The translations under genes and the position numbers were made by a program. Shown here piece by piece: positions 25,499 to 34,734 of a stretch of DNA of 64,000 nucleotides. The stretch lies in the NCBI RefSeq assembly GCF_000472785.1, contig NZ_AXAL01000009.1:124001-188000 (forward strand), in the 5' to 3' direction. The first letter of the stretch is position 1; each line of letters begins with the position of its first letter. Source of the stretch: Mesorhizobium loti CJ3sym. Lineage in GTDB: Bacteria; Pseudomonadota; Alphaproteobacteria; Rhizobiales; Rhizobiaceae. The notes below the pieces were generated by a model. It did no database searches and was not told the DNA's origin. It saw only the letters and a program-made list of their open reading frames with translations.

Positions 25499-26758
25499 TC
25501 AGCGGAACGTTTGTGCGGCGTGGCGCACCAGGGCGGCAGTGGCCGCGAGAGCGATCAGGGCGCAGACGCCCGGCCAGCCCCATTGCCCATAGGCCCTGAC
25601 GCCGATCCATGAGCCGGCGCTTCCGCCGAGAAAGGCTGAGGTCATGTAGGCGGTGTTCAATCTGCTGCGGGCATCGGGGCGAAGCGCAAAGACGCGCGCC
25701 TGGTTGGCGGCTTGGCCACATTGTATGGCAACGTCGAGAACAAGCATGCCGGCGACCAGCGCTATCAGGCCAAAATGTGCTCCGAACTGACCCGCAAGAA
25801 GTATCGCTGCCGCCAGGATGGCCCCGACAAAGGAAAGCCAATTGACGAAATCCGATCCCTTGCGGTCTATCAGCCGGCCGACGATTGGCGTGCACAGCAC
25901 ACTGGCCGCGCCGACCAGCGCGATCAATCCGACGGCCTGGCTGCCAAGACCATAGAGGGGGCCGCCGAGCACCAAAGCTATGCTGGTCCAGGCCGCGGTG
26001 AAACTGCCGAACATGAGTGCCTGATAGAAGCAGGATCGCCGCAGTTCCGCCTCCTGGCGAAACAGGATGAAGGCTGCGGCGATCAGCGAAGGATAGCGCT
26101 GCGACGATGTCGGAGTGGTCTTCGGCAACACGATGGCCAGCAGAACCGCGAACACGAGCAGCACCAACGCCGCGATAACATAGGGTCCCCGCCAACCCAG
26201 ATGCTCGCCCAGAACCCCGCCAAAGGTTCGCGCCAAGAGGATGCCGCCCAGCAACCCGCTCAGAAGCGTGCCGGTGACGGCGCCCCGCCGCTCGGGTCCA
26301 ACCAGCCCGGCCGCCATCGGCAACAGGATTTGCGGGACAATGGTCGTGAAACCCGTCACCAGGCTGGCAGCGGCCAGGATCGAAAGCGTCGGCGCCCGGC
26401 TCGCAATCAGCAGAGCGAGCGCCGTGAGGGTCAACAATGTTGCAACCAAAGGACGGTGGGACAGCCGGTCTCCCAAGGGGACCAGCAGCAGCAGACCCAG
26501 CGCGTAACCAAGCTGGGCCATTGTGACTACAGCGGCGGCGGCTTCAGGGGCGACCTGCAGGTCGGTCGCTATGACCAGCGTTATGGCTTGCGGAAAGTAG
26601 ATGGTGGCAACGCTTACCCCACACGCAATCGAGAGAATGAAGAGGACGCCACCGCCCAGAGCCGGACGCGATCGGGCCGCCGGTGTGCCGCCATGGCGTC
26701 CTTCCGCTTCGGCAACGACTGCCGTCGGCGTGTCCGCCAAACCGTCAACATCAACCAT
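25499..26758 (-). CDS. MFS transporter (drug or sugar efflux type)
   Basis: A 419-residue major facilitator with twelve predicted helices after a hydrophilic N-terminus of about 35 residues. The loop 2-3 signature is LLLVPLGDRLSHRPLV and a cytoplasmic-loop repeat is GRLIDRKGSDFV. It is divergent from a TetR-family regulator, with an inverted repeat between, which is the usual set-up for inducible efflux. Substrate unknown. Confidence 0.9.
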   Translation of the reverse strand: MVDVDGLADTPTAVVAEAEGRHGGTPAARSRPALGGGVLFILSIACGVSVATIYFPQAITLVIATDLQVAPEAAAAVVTMAQLGYALGLLLLVPLGDRLSHRPLVATLLTLTALALLIASRAPTLSILAAASLVTGFTTIVPQILLPMAAGLVGPERRGAVTGTLLSGLLGGILLARTFGGVLGEHLGWRGPYVIAALVLLVFAVLLAIVLPKTTPTSSQRYPSLIAAAFILFRQEAELRRSCFYQALMFGSFTAAWTSIALVLGGPLYGLGSQAVGLIALVGAASVLCTPIVGRLIDRKGSDFVNWLSFVGAILAAAILLAGQFGAHFGLIALVAGMLVLDVAIQCGQAANQARVFALRPDARSRLNTAYMTSAFLGGSAGSWIGVRAYGQWGWPGVCALIALAATAALVRHAAQTFR

Positions 26759-26799
26759 GGATCACCCTCTTTGCCACCCGTTCAGCCCCCATTGTTGGA

Positions 26800-26855
26800 C
26801 GATCGACACAGAATAAGAGTTGCGATCCGATGTCAAATGAATTATGTGTCAATCG
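26800..26855. promoter_or_regulatory. Inverted repeat between MFS and TetR genes
   Basis: CGATCGACACA (26800-26810) and TGTGTCAATCG (26845-26855) are inverted repeats matching at 10 of 11 positions, separated by 34 bp. On the minus strand TTGACA (26837-26832) is followed 15 bases later by TATTCT, a candidate MFS promoter between the two arms. Probably the binding region of the TetR protein. Confidence 0.5.
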
Positions 26856-26874
26856 ACCAAGAAAGGGTGGCTGC

Positions 26875-27471
26875 ATGGCTGGACGACCTCGGGAGTTCGA
26901 CCGCGATGAAGCGCTGGCAAAGGCGCGCGACGCCTTCTGGAGCCATGGCTATGAGGGAACCTCGATCAACGATCTGGTCGCGGCTCTTGGGCTTGCATCG
27001 AGCCGCATCTACGCTGCCTTCGGCACCAAGGAAGAACTTTTTCGCGAGGCGGTCTCGCTCTATCGCGACGGCGAGGGCGGCGGCGCGATAAAGGCGCTGC
27101 AAGCCGGTGCGACCGTGGTTGAAGGCATCGAACAGATGTTGCGGGTCGCTGTCGTCACCTACACGCAGCCTGGCCGGCCGCGAGGTTGCATGGTGGTGAC
27201 TGCGGCGGCAAACTGCTCGGCCGACAACGCGTCTGTCATGAACTGGCTTGCCGACCACCGGCGCGCGCGGACCCGGGCCATCTTCGATCGCCTGCAGAAA
27301 GGCGCCGAACAGGGGGAACTCCCGCCGCTTGCCGATGTCGCGGCTCTGGCGGATTATTTCAGCACGCTGATGTCCGGCTTCTCGACACAGGCACGAGATG
27401 GCGTATCGCGCAGCAAGCTGCTTGCCGTGATACCCATGGCCAAACGGGTGCTCCGGGACCAGCAGCAATAA
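26875..27471 (+). CDS. TetR/AcrR family transcriptional regulator
   Basis: A 198-residue repressor. The N-terminal DNA-binding domain is MAGRPREFDRDEALAKARDAFWSHGYEGTSINDLVAALGLASSRIYAAFGTKEELF, a canonical TetR helix-turn-helix. The ligand-binding part contains GCMVVTAAANCSADNASV, typical of the subgroup that controls oxidoreductases or efflux. It is divergent from the MFS gene, which it probably represses (inference). AAAGGGTGG precedes the ATG. It converges on the small membrane-protein gene. Confidence 0.93.
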   Translation: MAGRPREFDRDEALAKARDAFWSHGYEGTSINDLVAALGLASSRIYAAFGTKEELFREAVSLYRDGEGGGAIKALQAGATVVEGIEQMLRVAVVTYTQPGRPRGCMVVTAAANCSADNASVMNWLADHRRARTRAIFDRLQKGAEQGELPPLADVAALADYFSTLMSGFSTQARDGVSRSKLLAVIPMAKRVLRDQQQ

Positions 27472-27495
27472 AACGGGATTGATTGGCGCTTGGCA

Positions 27496-27966
27496 TCAGG
27501 TTCGATCTGTCGATCTGGTCTGGGCAAGCCACCAGCTTCCGGCCCAGCGCCCGGCGCTCAGCCAGTAGAAGATGCCGCCGACCATGCCGCCGCCGATGAC
27601 GGCCATGATGGCGCTGGTGTCGGTCACCGCGAAGGTGGACTCTTGGGCGTGATCGACGAGGCCGAGGAAAACGCCGGCGACCACGGCGCCCGCCAGCGCA
27701 TAGAACAGCCAGTCCCGCCGGCCGAGGATTTCGGCAACCAGAATGACGATTATCGCCGGCATGAAGGCGAAATAGGCGACGAACAGGGCGACGAAGGGAA
27801 TTGAAAAATACAGCGAAGCCGTCGCGACCGGCTGCGCGTCTTGCGGTGTAAAGCCGAGTGAGGCCAGGAACAGGATGTTCAGGAAAGCGCTCGCCGCCAG
27901 CGATGCGACGGCATAGCCGAACAGGATGATGGCAAAGCGGACGAGATAGGCGACGAGACGGTTCAT
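27496..27966 (-). CDS. Small membrane protein, third gene of rlmN operon
   Basis: A 156-residue protein with four hydrophobic helices (LVRFAIILFGYAVASLAASAFLN, PFVALFVAYFAFMPAIIVILVAEI, FYALAGAVVAGVFLGL, MAVIGGGMVGGIFYWLSAGRWAG). Its ATG overlaps the stop of the preceding gene (ATGA). Topology and the closing GGxxYWLxAGR motif resemble that of its upstream neighbour, so the two are probably paralogues. Function unknown. Confidence 0.8.
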   Translation of the reverse strand: MNRLVAYLVRFAIILFGYAVASLAASAFLNILFLASLGFTPQDAQPVATASLYFSIPFVALFVAYFAFMPAIIVILVAEILGRRDWLFYALAGAVVAGVFLGLVDHAQESTFAVTDTSAIMAVIGGGMVGGIFYWLSAGRWAGSWWLAQTRSTDRT

Positions 27967-28412
27967 CAGGGATGCCGGTTCATAAGCTGGCCGGAGTTGC
28001 GTCCAGCTAGAAGCCAGTAGACCGACCCGCCGGCGCTGCCGGCCGTGGCCAGGAAGCCGAGAAAGCCTGGGTTGAACACAAACCCTCCGGCCGAGCCTGG
28101 AACAAAAACACCAAAAGCGATGGAGGTGATCGCCCCGGTCACCGCGAAGTAGAACCAGCCTCGAAACGACCACCGTTCGGCGATGAAGATCACGGGGCCG
28201 ACGATCAGCAGCGCGCAGACCGCCACGGTCAGCACCGCGATCGGGAAGGAAACCAGCCAGTCGAAGGTGAAAACCATGGACCAGTTGCCGTATTCGATCC
28301 CTTCCAGAAGGGTGATCAGCAGCACGGGCACCAGGATCGAGGTCAGCACAGCGGCGACATAACCGACTGCTATGGTGGCGACGCGCTTCGACCAGGCGAC
28401 GAGACGGCTCAC
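27966..28412 (-). CDS. Small membrane protein, second gene of rlmN operon
   Basis: A 148-residue protein with four hydrophobic helices ([85 protein letters not shown]). Start GTG at 28412 overlaps the rlmN stop (GTGA). It ends in the same GGxxYWLLAGR pattern as the next gene. Function unknown; its coupling to rlmN could simply reflect operon packing. Confidence 0.8.
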   Translation of the reverse strand: MSRLVAWSKRVATIAVGYVAAVLTSILVPVLLITLLEGIEYGNWSMVFTFDWLVSFPIAVLTVAVCALLIVGPVIFIAERWSFRGWFYFAVTGAITSIAFGVFVPGSAGGFVFNPGFLGFLATAGSAGGSVYWLLAGRNSGQLMNRHP

Positions 28413-29641
28413 GCCTCGCCGTGCCCCGCGATCATCATGGCTTCCAGCGCCAGCCGGTCCACTTTTCGCATGCGCTCCGAGTCCGACTTCAGCTGGCCGC
28501 AGGCGGCCAGGATGTCGCGGCCGCGCGGGGTGCGGATCGGCGAGGCATAGCCGGCATTGTTGATGTAGTCGGCGAACTTCTCGATCGTCTCCCAGTCCGA
28601 GCACTGGTAGTTGGTGCCCGGCCATGGGTTGAACGGGATCAGATTGATCTTGGCCGGAATGCCCTTGAGCAGCTTGATCAGGCCCTTGGCGTCCTCGATG
28701 GAATCGTTGACGTCCTTCAGCATCACATATTCGAAGGTGATGCGCTTGGCGTTCGACAGGCCGGGATAGGCGCGGCAGGCGGCGATCAGCTCGCTCAGCG
28801 GATACTTCTTGTTGATCGGCACCAGCAGGTCGCGCAGATCGTCATTGGTGGCGTGCAGCGAGATAGCCAGCATGACGCCTATCTCCTCGCCGGTGCGAAA
28901 GATTTCGGGCACGACGCCGGAGGTCGACAGCGTGATGCGGCGCTTCGACAGGGAAAGGCCGTCGCCATCGGAGGCGATCAGCAGCGCCTTCTTCACCGCC
29001 TCGAAATTGTAGAGCGGCTCGCCCATGCCCATCATGACGATGTTGGACACCTTGCGGCCTTCGGCCGGCACGATGGCGCCGTCCGGCGTGTTGCGATCGG
29101 GGAAGTCGCCGAGCCGGTCGCGCGCGGTGAGCAATTGCGCCAGAATCTCTTCCGCCGTCAGATTGCGCACCAGCTTCTGTGTGCCGGTGTGGCAGAAGGA
29201 GCAGGTCAGCGTGCAGCCGACTTGGGAGGAGATGCAGAGCGTGCCGCGGCCTTCCTCGGGAATGTAGACGGTCTCGATCTCGACCGGCCGGCCGGCGCCG
29301 CGCGGTGGAAAGCGGAACAGCCATTTGCGGGTGCCGTCGGAAGAGATCTGTTCCTCGACGATTTCGGGCCGCGCGACCGTAAAATGCTTGTCGAGCTCGG
29401 CGCGCAGATCCTTCGAGATATTGAGCATGCCAGGGAAGTCGGAAACCCCGCGCACATACATCCAGTGCCAGAGCTGCTGGGCACGCATTTTTGCCTGGCG
29501 CTCCGGCACGATGCCGGACGCGACGAGCGCCTCTGCGAGCTCGGCGCGTGTCAGGCCGATCAGCGACGGCTTCTCGGGCGCGGCGCGGGCGCGCAACGCG
29601 TCACGGGCACCTTCAGTGGTGAGGTCGAAGGAAAGGGTCAT
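28409..29641 (-). CDS. rlmN: 23S rRNA/tRNA adenine C2-methyltransferase RlmN
   Basis: A radical SAM enzyme that methylates C2 of A2503 in 23S rRNA and A37 in some tRNAs. The 410-residue protein carries the [4Fe-4S] motif CxxxCxxC in [12 protein letters not shown], the [14 protein letters not shown] segment, and the catalytic Cys near the C-terminus in DILAACGQL. An N-terminal accessory helix domain (residues 1-90) is present. Two small membrane-protein genes follow with 4-base overlaps. Confidence 0.97.
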   Translation of the reverse strand: MTLSFDLTTEGARDALRARAAPEKPSLIGLTRAELAEALVASGIVPERQAKMRAQQLWHWMYVRGVSDFPGMLNISKDLRAELDKHFTVARPEIVEEQISSDGTRKWLFRFPPRGAGRPVEIETVYIPEEGRGTLCISSQVGCTLTCSFCHTGTQKLVRNLTAEEILAQLLTARDRLGDFPDRNTPDGAIVPAEGRKVSNIVMMGMGEPLYNFEAVKKALLIASDGDGLSLSKRRITLSTSGVVPEIFRTGEEIGVMLAISLHATNDDLRDLLVPINKKYPLSELIAACRAYPGLSNAKRITFEYVMLKDVNDSIEDAKGLIKLLKGIPAKINLIPFNPWPGTNYQCSDWETIEKFADYINNAGYASPIRTPRGRDILAACGQLKSDSERMRKVDRLALEAMMIAGHGEA

Positions 29642-29947
29642 GGTTGCACAGATATAAACGGTTTGCGGCCGATTTCATCCATCGGCCCGATATGAAGCGC
29701 GGCGCATAGCACAGGTTGAGCGCGGAGTCATGCGGGGCGGACGCAACCAAGCGCGCCGGCAATGTTTCAGTCACGAATAATCTGGTCGACACACGGACCA
29801 GCCCTCTTCAACTGACTGGCAGCCTTCGTTCCATAGTCCCGCCGCACGCCGGACCCGATCACATAGTCGTGTTGCAGTAACGATCCCCGTCCCGCCTTCG
29901 AAGCCTGAAGGGGGCAACCATGCCCTTGCAAAATGGGAGTATGCTGA
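29642..29947. other. Intergenic region upstream of rlmN and the Met-rich gene
   Basis: About 306 bases between divergent genes, presumably with both promoters. I see no convincing gene, RNA or large repeat. Confidence 0.5.
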
Positions 29948-30247
29948 ATGAACTCGATCAAGCTCGCCGTAATTGCCGCCCTCGTCGGCCTTGCCACCCC
30001 GCAGGCTTTTGCCGAAGACGCAATGGGCGCGATGACCATGATGAAAGGCGGGGAGGTGACGGCGATCATGCCGGACGGGCATATGGGAACCATGATGCCA
30101 GATGCAAAGATGGGCGCCGAGATGATGAAGATGGCCAAGCCGATCAAGCACTGCATGATGATGATCACCGATGCCAAGGGCAAAGCCTACATGATCGATA
30201 CATCGACCAAGAAGGCCCAGGCCGAATGTGAAAAAATGGCCATGTGA
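29948..30247 (+). CDS. Small methionine-rich periplasmic protein
   Basis: A 99-residue protein with a signal peptide (MNSIKLAVIAALVGLATPQAFA, cleaved before EDAMG). The mature 77 residues contain about 18 Met, many in MxM, MM and MMM clusters (MTMMKGG, TMMPDAKMGAEMMKM, CMMMITDA), two Cys and two His. Met-rich periplasmic proteins commonly bind Cu(I) or Ag(I); that role here is an inference. GGGAGTATGCTGA precedes the ATG. I do not recognise a named family. Confidence 0.8.
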   Translation: MNSIKLAVIAALVGLATPQAFAEDAMGAMTMMKGGEVTAIMPDGHMGTMMPDAKMGAEMMKMAKPIKHCMMMITDAKGKAYMIDTSTKKAQAECEKMAM

Positions 30248-30267
30248 GACCTGGATCCGCAGCAACC

Positions 30268-30295
30268 GCCCCCGCCGGCAGCAGCTGGCGGGGGC
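30268..30295 (+). terminator. Hairpin after the Met-rich gene
   Basis: GCCCCCGCC (30268-30276) pairs with GGCGGGGGC (30287-30295). Only a weak T-run (ATCCTT) follows. Confidence 0.5.
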
Positions 30296-30502
30296 ATCCT
30301 TCGCTCGGAACACCGACGCAGCGCCGAGCCTCGGGCGGCGTTAAGGACTAGCCTCTAAAACTTCGGTGTATTCCAAACAGCCGCAATCACGGACGTTTGG
30401 CCGAAGCCCTTTTTCAAATGATGGCGTGACAGCGACTTGATCCGGCAGGCTTGATCGAGGTCATGTCTATGCTAGGGCTGGGCCTCCATTGTGAGGACAG
30501 TC

Positions 30503-31858
30503 ATGGCCGGCACATCGCGAAAATACCCCTTCCTGCGGCGCTCGCGTGCGATGTTGGGCTCGCGGCGGGTGTGGCAGCCGCGGCTGGTGTTCTGGGCCGG
30601 CGCGGTCTCGATCGGCGTCATCAGCGTGCTGTTCGCGGTGCTGGCCGACAAGGCGCAGGCGCTTTTCCACCTGATGACTGGCGACAAGGGCGGCTGGCGT
30701 TTCTATCTGCCACTCATCGTTACACCGCTCGGTTTCGTCCTGTGCGCCTGGCTGGCCCAGGCCTTCTTCCCTGGATCGCAAGGCAGCGGCATACCGCAGG
30801 CGATCGCCGCGCGCCATTTGCGTGACGAGGAAGATCGCGGCCACCTTCTGTCGTTGCGTCTGGCGGCGGGTAAGATCGCGCTCACCATCATCGGCCTGTT
30901 CTGCGGCGCTTCCATTGGCCGCGAAGGCCCGACGGTGCAGGTCGGCGCCTCGCTGATGCTGCAGGCGGCGCGCTGGGGCGGCATGGCGCAGGCGCGCGGG
31001 CTGATCCTGGCCGGCTCGGCCGCCGGCATCGCGGCCGCCTTCAACACGCCGCTTGCCGGCATCGTCTTCGCCATCGAGGAGATGGGCCGGACCTACGAGT
31101 CGCGCACCAACGGGCTGGTGCTGACGGCGGTGATCCTGGCCGGCATCGCCTCGCTCGGTCTGCTCGGCAATTACACCTATTTCGGCGTCTCCAAGGACAC
31201 GATCTCATTTGCCGCCGAGTGGCCGCTGGTGATCGCCTGCGGCGTCATTGGCGGCGGCTTCGGTGCGCTGTTCTCGCTGCTTGCGCTGAAGGTGACGCGG
31301 CGGATCCGGCGCTGGCACACGCAGCAGCCCCTGGCTCGCGCACTGCTGGTCGCCGCGGTCTGCGGGCTGGCGGTAGCGATGATCGGCATCGCCTCGGGCG
31401 GGCTGACCTTCGGCACTGGCTATATGCAGGCGCGCGGCGCCGTCGAAGGCACGCCGCTGCCATGGTTCTTCTTCGGGGAAAAGTTCCTGGCCGGGCTGCT
31501 GTCGATGGTTTCGGGCATTCCCGGCGGCATCTTCGCGCCCTCGCTGGCAGTCGGCGCCGGCATCGGCAGTTCGCTCGGCCTGTTGTTCGGCGCGAGCACC
31601 GGTGCGGCGGCACTGCTTGGCATGGCCGGCTATTTCGCCGGCGTCGTGCAGGCGCCGATGACGGCTTTCGTCATCATCCTGGAGATGACCGGCAATCACG
31701 ACAATGTCATTGCGCTGATGCTGGCCTCGATGCTGGGCTACGGCACGGCGCGCATGATCTCGCACGAGCCGCTCTATCACGCGCTGTCGCGGGTGTTCAT
31801 CGCCGAGGCGATCCGGCGGCGGCGAGCGGAGACCGCGCCAGAATCAGGCCATGGCTGA
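30503..31858 (+). CDS. ClC-family chloride channel or transporter
   Basis: A protein of about 451 residues with roughly ten to twelve membrane segments. ClC selectivity-filter motifs are GSQGSGIPQ, GREGPTVQVGASL and SGIPGGIFAPSLAVGAG. No CBS domain follows, as in many bacterial ClC proteins. These move Cl-, often in exchange for H+, or fluoride in some subfamilies; the type cannot be fixed here. ATG at 30503 with GAGG upstream. Confidence 0.94.
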   Translation: MAGTSRKYPFLRRSRAMLGSRRVWQPRLVFWAGAVSIGVISVLFAVLADKAQALFHLMTGDKGGWRFYLPLIVTPLGFVLCAWLAQAFFPGSQGSGIPQAIAARHLRDEEDRGHLLSLRLAAGKIALTIIGLFCGASIGREGPTVQVGASLMLQAARWGGMAQARGLILAGSAAGIAAAFNTPLAGIVFAIEEMGRTYESRTNGLVLTAVILAGIASLGLLGNYTYFGVSKDTISFAAEWPLVIACGVIGGGFGALFSLLALKVTRRIRRWHTQQPLARALLVAAVCGLAVAMIGIASGGLTFGTGYMQARGAVEGTPLPWFFFGEKFLAGLLSMVSGIPGGIFAPSLAVGAGIGSSLGLLFGASTGAAALLGMAGYFAGVVQAPMTAFVIILEMTGNHDNVIALMLASMLGYGTARMISHEPLYHALSRVFIAEAIRRRRAETAPESGHG

Positions 31859-31866
31859 AAAGCAAC

Positions 31867-31890
31867 AGGCCGGGCTTTGCGGCCCGGCCT
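31867..31890. terminator. Bidirectional terminator between clc and ialB-like genes
   Basis: AGGCCGGGC (31867-31875) pairs with GCCCGGCCT (31882-31890), loop TTTGCG, between two converging genes. Confidence 0.6.
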
Positions 31891-31914
31891 CTTGGTCTCA
31901 GAACGAGGCTCTGC

Positions 31915-32418
31915 CTATTTGCACTTGGCGATCGATGTCAGCGCCGCCGAAATGCCCTTCAGCGAAAAGACATAGTTCGTAGGGTTGCCGCGGCCGGACT
32001 TGGCGGACACCTTCATGTCGGTGCCGGTCTTCATGGCGGCGATCAGAACCGGTTCCTCGGCGGCGTTCTCGACCCAGGCCGACTTGCCGCGCGTGAACAT
32101 CGAGAAGGACTTCTTGTCGATGGTGACGGTGGCCTTGGAGCCTTCCTGGAAATTGTAGCCGGCAATGAACTGCGGCTCGTAGGACACCTGCTGGCCGGGG
32201 CGCTGGCTGACGAAGAAGAACATGTCGCCATGGTCGAGCGTCGGCGGCTGCTTGTCGGTCGGCACGGTGAGGACGTAGCAGACCTTGCCGCCCGATGCCT
32301 GGTAGCTGTAGGTGCCCCAGGCATTGTGCTGGCCGATCTTGGTCGCCTGCTGCGCCAGCGCCGGCGCTGCGAAGGCCACCAGGGCCAGGCTCGAGACTAG
32401 TGCTATCAATCCGCGCAT
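31915..32418 (-). CDS. Invasion-associated locus B (IalB) family protein
   Basis: A 167-residue periplasmic protein with a signal peptide (MRGLIALVSSLALVAFAAPALA). The body, HNAWGTYSYQASGGKVCYVLT, DKQPPTLDHGDMFFFVSQRPGQQVSYEPQF and the single late Cys at the end, matches the IalB family found across Hyphomicrobiales and named from Bartonella. The molecular function is unknown; in non-pathogens it is not an invasion factor. GGGAAAA precedes the ATG. Confidence 0.88.
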   Translation of the reverse strand: MRGLIALVSSLALVAFAAPALAQQATKIGQHNAWGTYSYQASGGKVCYVLTVPTDKQPPTLDHGDMFFFVSQRPGQQVSYEPQFIAGYNFQEGSKATVTIDKKSFSMFTRGKSAWVENAAEEPVLIAAMKTGTDMKVSAKSGRGNPTNYVFSLKGISAALTSIAKCK

Positions 32419-32693
32419 CGTTTTTCCCGTATTCCAAATGGTGCGGAGGCCGGCCGGCGTGGCGTCCTGCCTTCGCTTCATTTTGATTTAATCTGGGTTA
32501 CCAAACGGTGAATTTCCCTCAACAAAAGGACGCTCACCGCAGGAAACCGCCACCATTCCCGCACCGCCGCCTTGTCAGCGGCCAGCGCGGCGTCCCTTTG
32601 GCGACTTGGAGGCCACGAAAGCGGCAAGAGTTTGACTTTTTTGCCGGGCCTCGGAACGCCGGTATCCAAAGAGCAAGTGCCGGTTGAAGACGC

Positions 32694-33056
32694 TCAGCCC
32701 TTGTCGGCGATGGCGTCCTTGGCAGCCTGGCGATGCGCCGGCGTGATATGGCCGCTGACAGCGGTGATCGCGGCAGTCAGCACGGCGATGTCATCGGTGA
32801 AGCCGATCCCGAAGATGAAGTCGGGGATGAGGTCGAAGGGCAGGACAAAATAGCCGAGCGCGGCCACCAATATGGCCTTGGCGCGCAGCGGCGTGTTCTT
32901 GTCCATGGCGCAGTAATAGGCGGCGACGACCTCTTCCATGAACGGAATCTGCCGCGCGGCCTTCTTAGCCGTGCGCCAGAATTTCTCGCGCACTTCGCCT
33001 TCGCCACCAAGCTTGTCGCCAAAGCCGAAGAAATCAAAACCGGGTTGTTGCGCCAT
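32694..33056 (-). CDS. YkvA/DUF1232 family protein
   Basis: A 120-residue protein with the DUF1232 core LRAKAILVAALGYFVLPFDLIPDFIFGIGFTDDIAVLTAAITAV, including the invariant YFxxPxDxIPD motif and a hydrophobic hairpin. Function unknown; the family has small membrane-associated proteins. GAGGAGA lies just before the ATG. Confidence 0.88.
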   Translation of the reverse strand: MAQQPGFDFFGFGDKLGGEGEVREKFWRTAKKAARQIPFMEEVVAAYYCAMDKNTPLRAKAILVAALGYFVLPFDLIPDFIFGIGFTDDIAVLTAAITAVSGHITPAHRQAAKDAIADKG

Positions 33057-33194
33057 CAATATCTCCTCGCGGGTCTCATGCGCATCCTGGCGCACGCTCG
33101 CGAGGGAAAATGTGGTGAAAGGTGAACCCGGCTGCAAGATGCCGGTGCCGATTTGGCGATTCCCCGCCTGCCCGTATGCAGGGACACGCGGTGT

Positions 33195-33491
33195 TCAGCC
33201 GCCGAAGTAGCGGCTCATCTTCTTTGCAAGCGCGATGTCGAGCGCCGTGACGCCGCCAGCGTCGTGGGTGTTCAGCGTGACGTCCACGGTCTTGTAGACG
33301 TTTGACCAGTCGGGATGGTGGTCCATCTTCTCGGCTGCCAGCGCGACGCGGGTCATGAAGGCGAAGGCTTCGGAAAAATTGTTGAAGACGAAGCTGCGCT
33401 TGATCGAGGCGCCGTCCGTGGCCAGCGACCAGCCGCCGAGTTCGGCAAGGGCAGCGGTGATTGCGTCCTTGCTGAGTTTTTCTCTCGTCAT
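33195..33491 (-). CDS. phhB: 4a-hydroxytetrahydrobiopterin dehydratase
   Basis: A 98-residue pterin-4a-carbinolamine dehydratase that recycles pterin cofactors. Signatures: [29 protein letters not shown] with the catalytic HHPDW, and [17 protein letters not shown]. Length matches the family (about 100). In a genome with no phenylalanine hydroxylase nearby its pterin partner is unknown; molybdopterin-related roles have been suggested for such proteins. Confidence 0.94.
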   Translation of the reverse strand: MTREKLSKDAITAALAELGGWSLATDGASIKRSFVFNNFSEAFAFMTRVALAAEKMDHHPDWSNVYKTVDVTLNTHDAGGVTALDIALAKKMSRYFGG

Positions 33492-33595
33492 GATGATTTC
33501 CCGTGCTATCTCGAATTTGAGCCTCACCATAATGCAAGTCGCCGAAAAGTGCTTTGCGGTTTTGGGGGTCCAAATGCACAAACGGCGCATATCGA

Positions 33596-34105
33596 ATGAG
33601 CATAAAGCCGATAAATTCCATTCTTTTCGTCTGCCTCGGCAACATCTGCCGCTCGCCATTGGCCGAAGGGGTGTTTCGCACCGTCCTGGCGGAACGCGGG
33701 CGCGACATGCTGCTGGACTCTGCCGCGACCAGCGGCTGGGAGGTGGGCTCGGCCCCCGATCCTCGATCGATCGCGATTGCCTTGCATCATGGCATCGACA
33801 TTTCCGGGCAGCGGGCACGCAAGGTCACGCCGCAGGATTTCTCCCGCTTCGACCTGATCCTTGGCATGGACCGCTCCAATGTCGCCGATCTCAAGGCGTT
33901 GGGTCCGGCTGAGCGGGACCGGGTGCAACTTTTCCTGGAATTCGCGCACGGGCAGGCGCGCGACGTGCCCGATCCCTACTATGATGGGCCGGAGGCTTTT
34001 GCCGAGGTCTACCGCATGATCCGTGAGGCGTCGGAGGCGCTGGCGACAAGGCTGGCGGCACGGGCGTCGTTGCCCGACAGTGACCAGGCTTCCTCGACGA
34101 TGTAA
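33596..34105 (+). CDS. Low-molecular-weight protein tyrosine phosphatase
   Basis: A 169-residue enzyme. The catalytic P-loop is [14 protein letters not shown] (CxxxxxRS) near residue 12, and the general acid is in [13 protein letters not shown]. Such phosphatases act on tyrosine kinases of polysaccharide export or other phosphoproteins. The 3' end overlaps the thpR gene by 97 bp on the opposite strand; the terminal helix and tail are within that overlap. Confidence 0.93.
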   Translation: MSIKPINSILFVCLGNICRSPLAEGVFRTVLAERGRDMLLDSAATSGWEVGSAPDPRSIAIALHHGIDISGQRARKVTPQDFSRFDLILGMDRSNVADLKALGPAERDRVQLFLEFAHGQARDVPDPYYDGPEAFAEVYRMIREASEALATRLAARASLPDSDQASSTM

Positions 34106-34605
34106 GGCCCGCCGCCGACCGAATCGCGCGATGACATCAAGACGAAGCGGCCGATACGGAACGGCAGCGTCGAGAAATTGCCGCGCGCCGACAGGTATTG
34201 GGCGACATCCAGCGGGGTCGAGTTGCGCAGTCTCGCAAGTGTGACATGCGGCATGAACTTGCGCGGATCGGCGGGAATGCCGAGCCGCTGGCAGATGCGG
34301 TCGATCTCGCCCTGAAGGGCGGCCAGATCGGGCGAGGGGGAAGCGCCGGCCCACACCGCGTGCGGCTTTTTCTGACCAAAAGCGCCGACGCCCGACAGGG
34401 TCAGCGAGAAGGAGGGGCGGTGAACGCGGTCTAGGGCGTTGGCGATCTCATCGGCTACGTGGCCGGGGACATCACCGATGAAGCGCAGCGTCAGATGGTA
34501 GTTTTCGACGTCGATCCAGCGGGCCCCAGGCAGGCCGCCCCTGAGCAGGGACAGCGAAAGTGCGGCATCACGCGGAATTTCGAGGGCGGTGAAAAGACGC
34601 GGCAT
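34009..34605 (-). CDS. thpR: RNA 2',3'-cyclic phosphodiesterase (2H family)
   Basis: A 198-residue 2H phosphoesterase (formerly 2'-5' RNA ligase). The two catalytic HxTx motifs are YHLTLRF (about residue 41) and MPHVTLARL (about 125). It hydrolyses 2',3'-cyclic phosphates on RNA. The last 20 or so residues (after YIVEEAWSL) are a nonconserved tail encoded on the strand opposite the phosphatase C-terminus. Confidence 0.92.
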   Translation of the reverse strand: MPRLFTALEIPRDAALSLSLLRGGLPGARWIDVENYHLTLRFIGDVPGHVADEIANALDRVHRPSFSLTLSGVGAFGQKKPHAVWAGASPSPDLAALQGEIDRICQRLGIPADPRKFMPHVTLARLRNSTPLDVAQYLSARGNFSTLPFRIGRFVLMSSRDSVGGGPYIVEEAWSLSGNDARAASLVASASDASRIMR

Positions 34606-34734
34606 GAAGAGCCTCCCTTCCTCGAATCGAAACTGTCACCTGTAGCGAATCATCGAAAGCCTGATGGAGCAAGAGGTTTATTGGTCACAGGCTTTGCTAA
34701 AAACTTCCCCAACGGAAAGCGGTTCCGGAAGACG

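Noticed and set aside
25712..27091. A 459-codon plus-strand frame over the MFS gene
   Set aside because: Gln/Arg/Gly-rich shadow; it runs through the MFS and TetR genes and has no recognisable domain.
32478..32669. A 63-codon minus-strand frame upstream of the ialB-like gene
   Set aside because: No ribosome-binding site, no recognisable features and poor composition; treated as intergenic.
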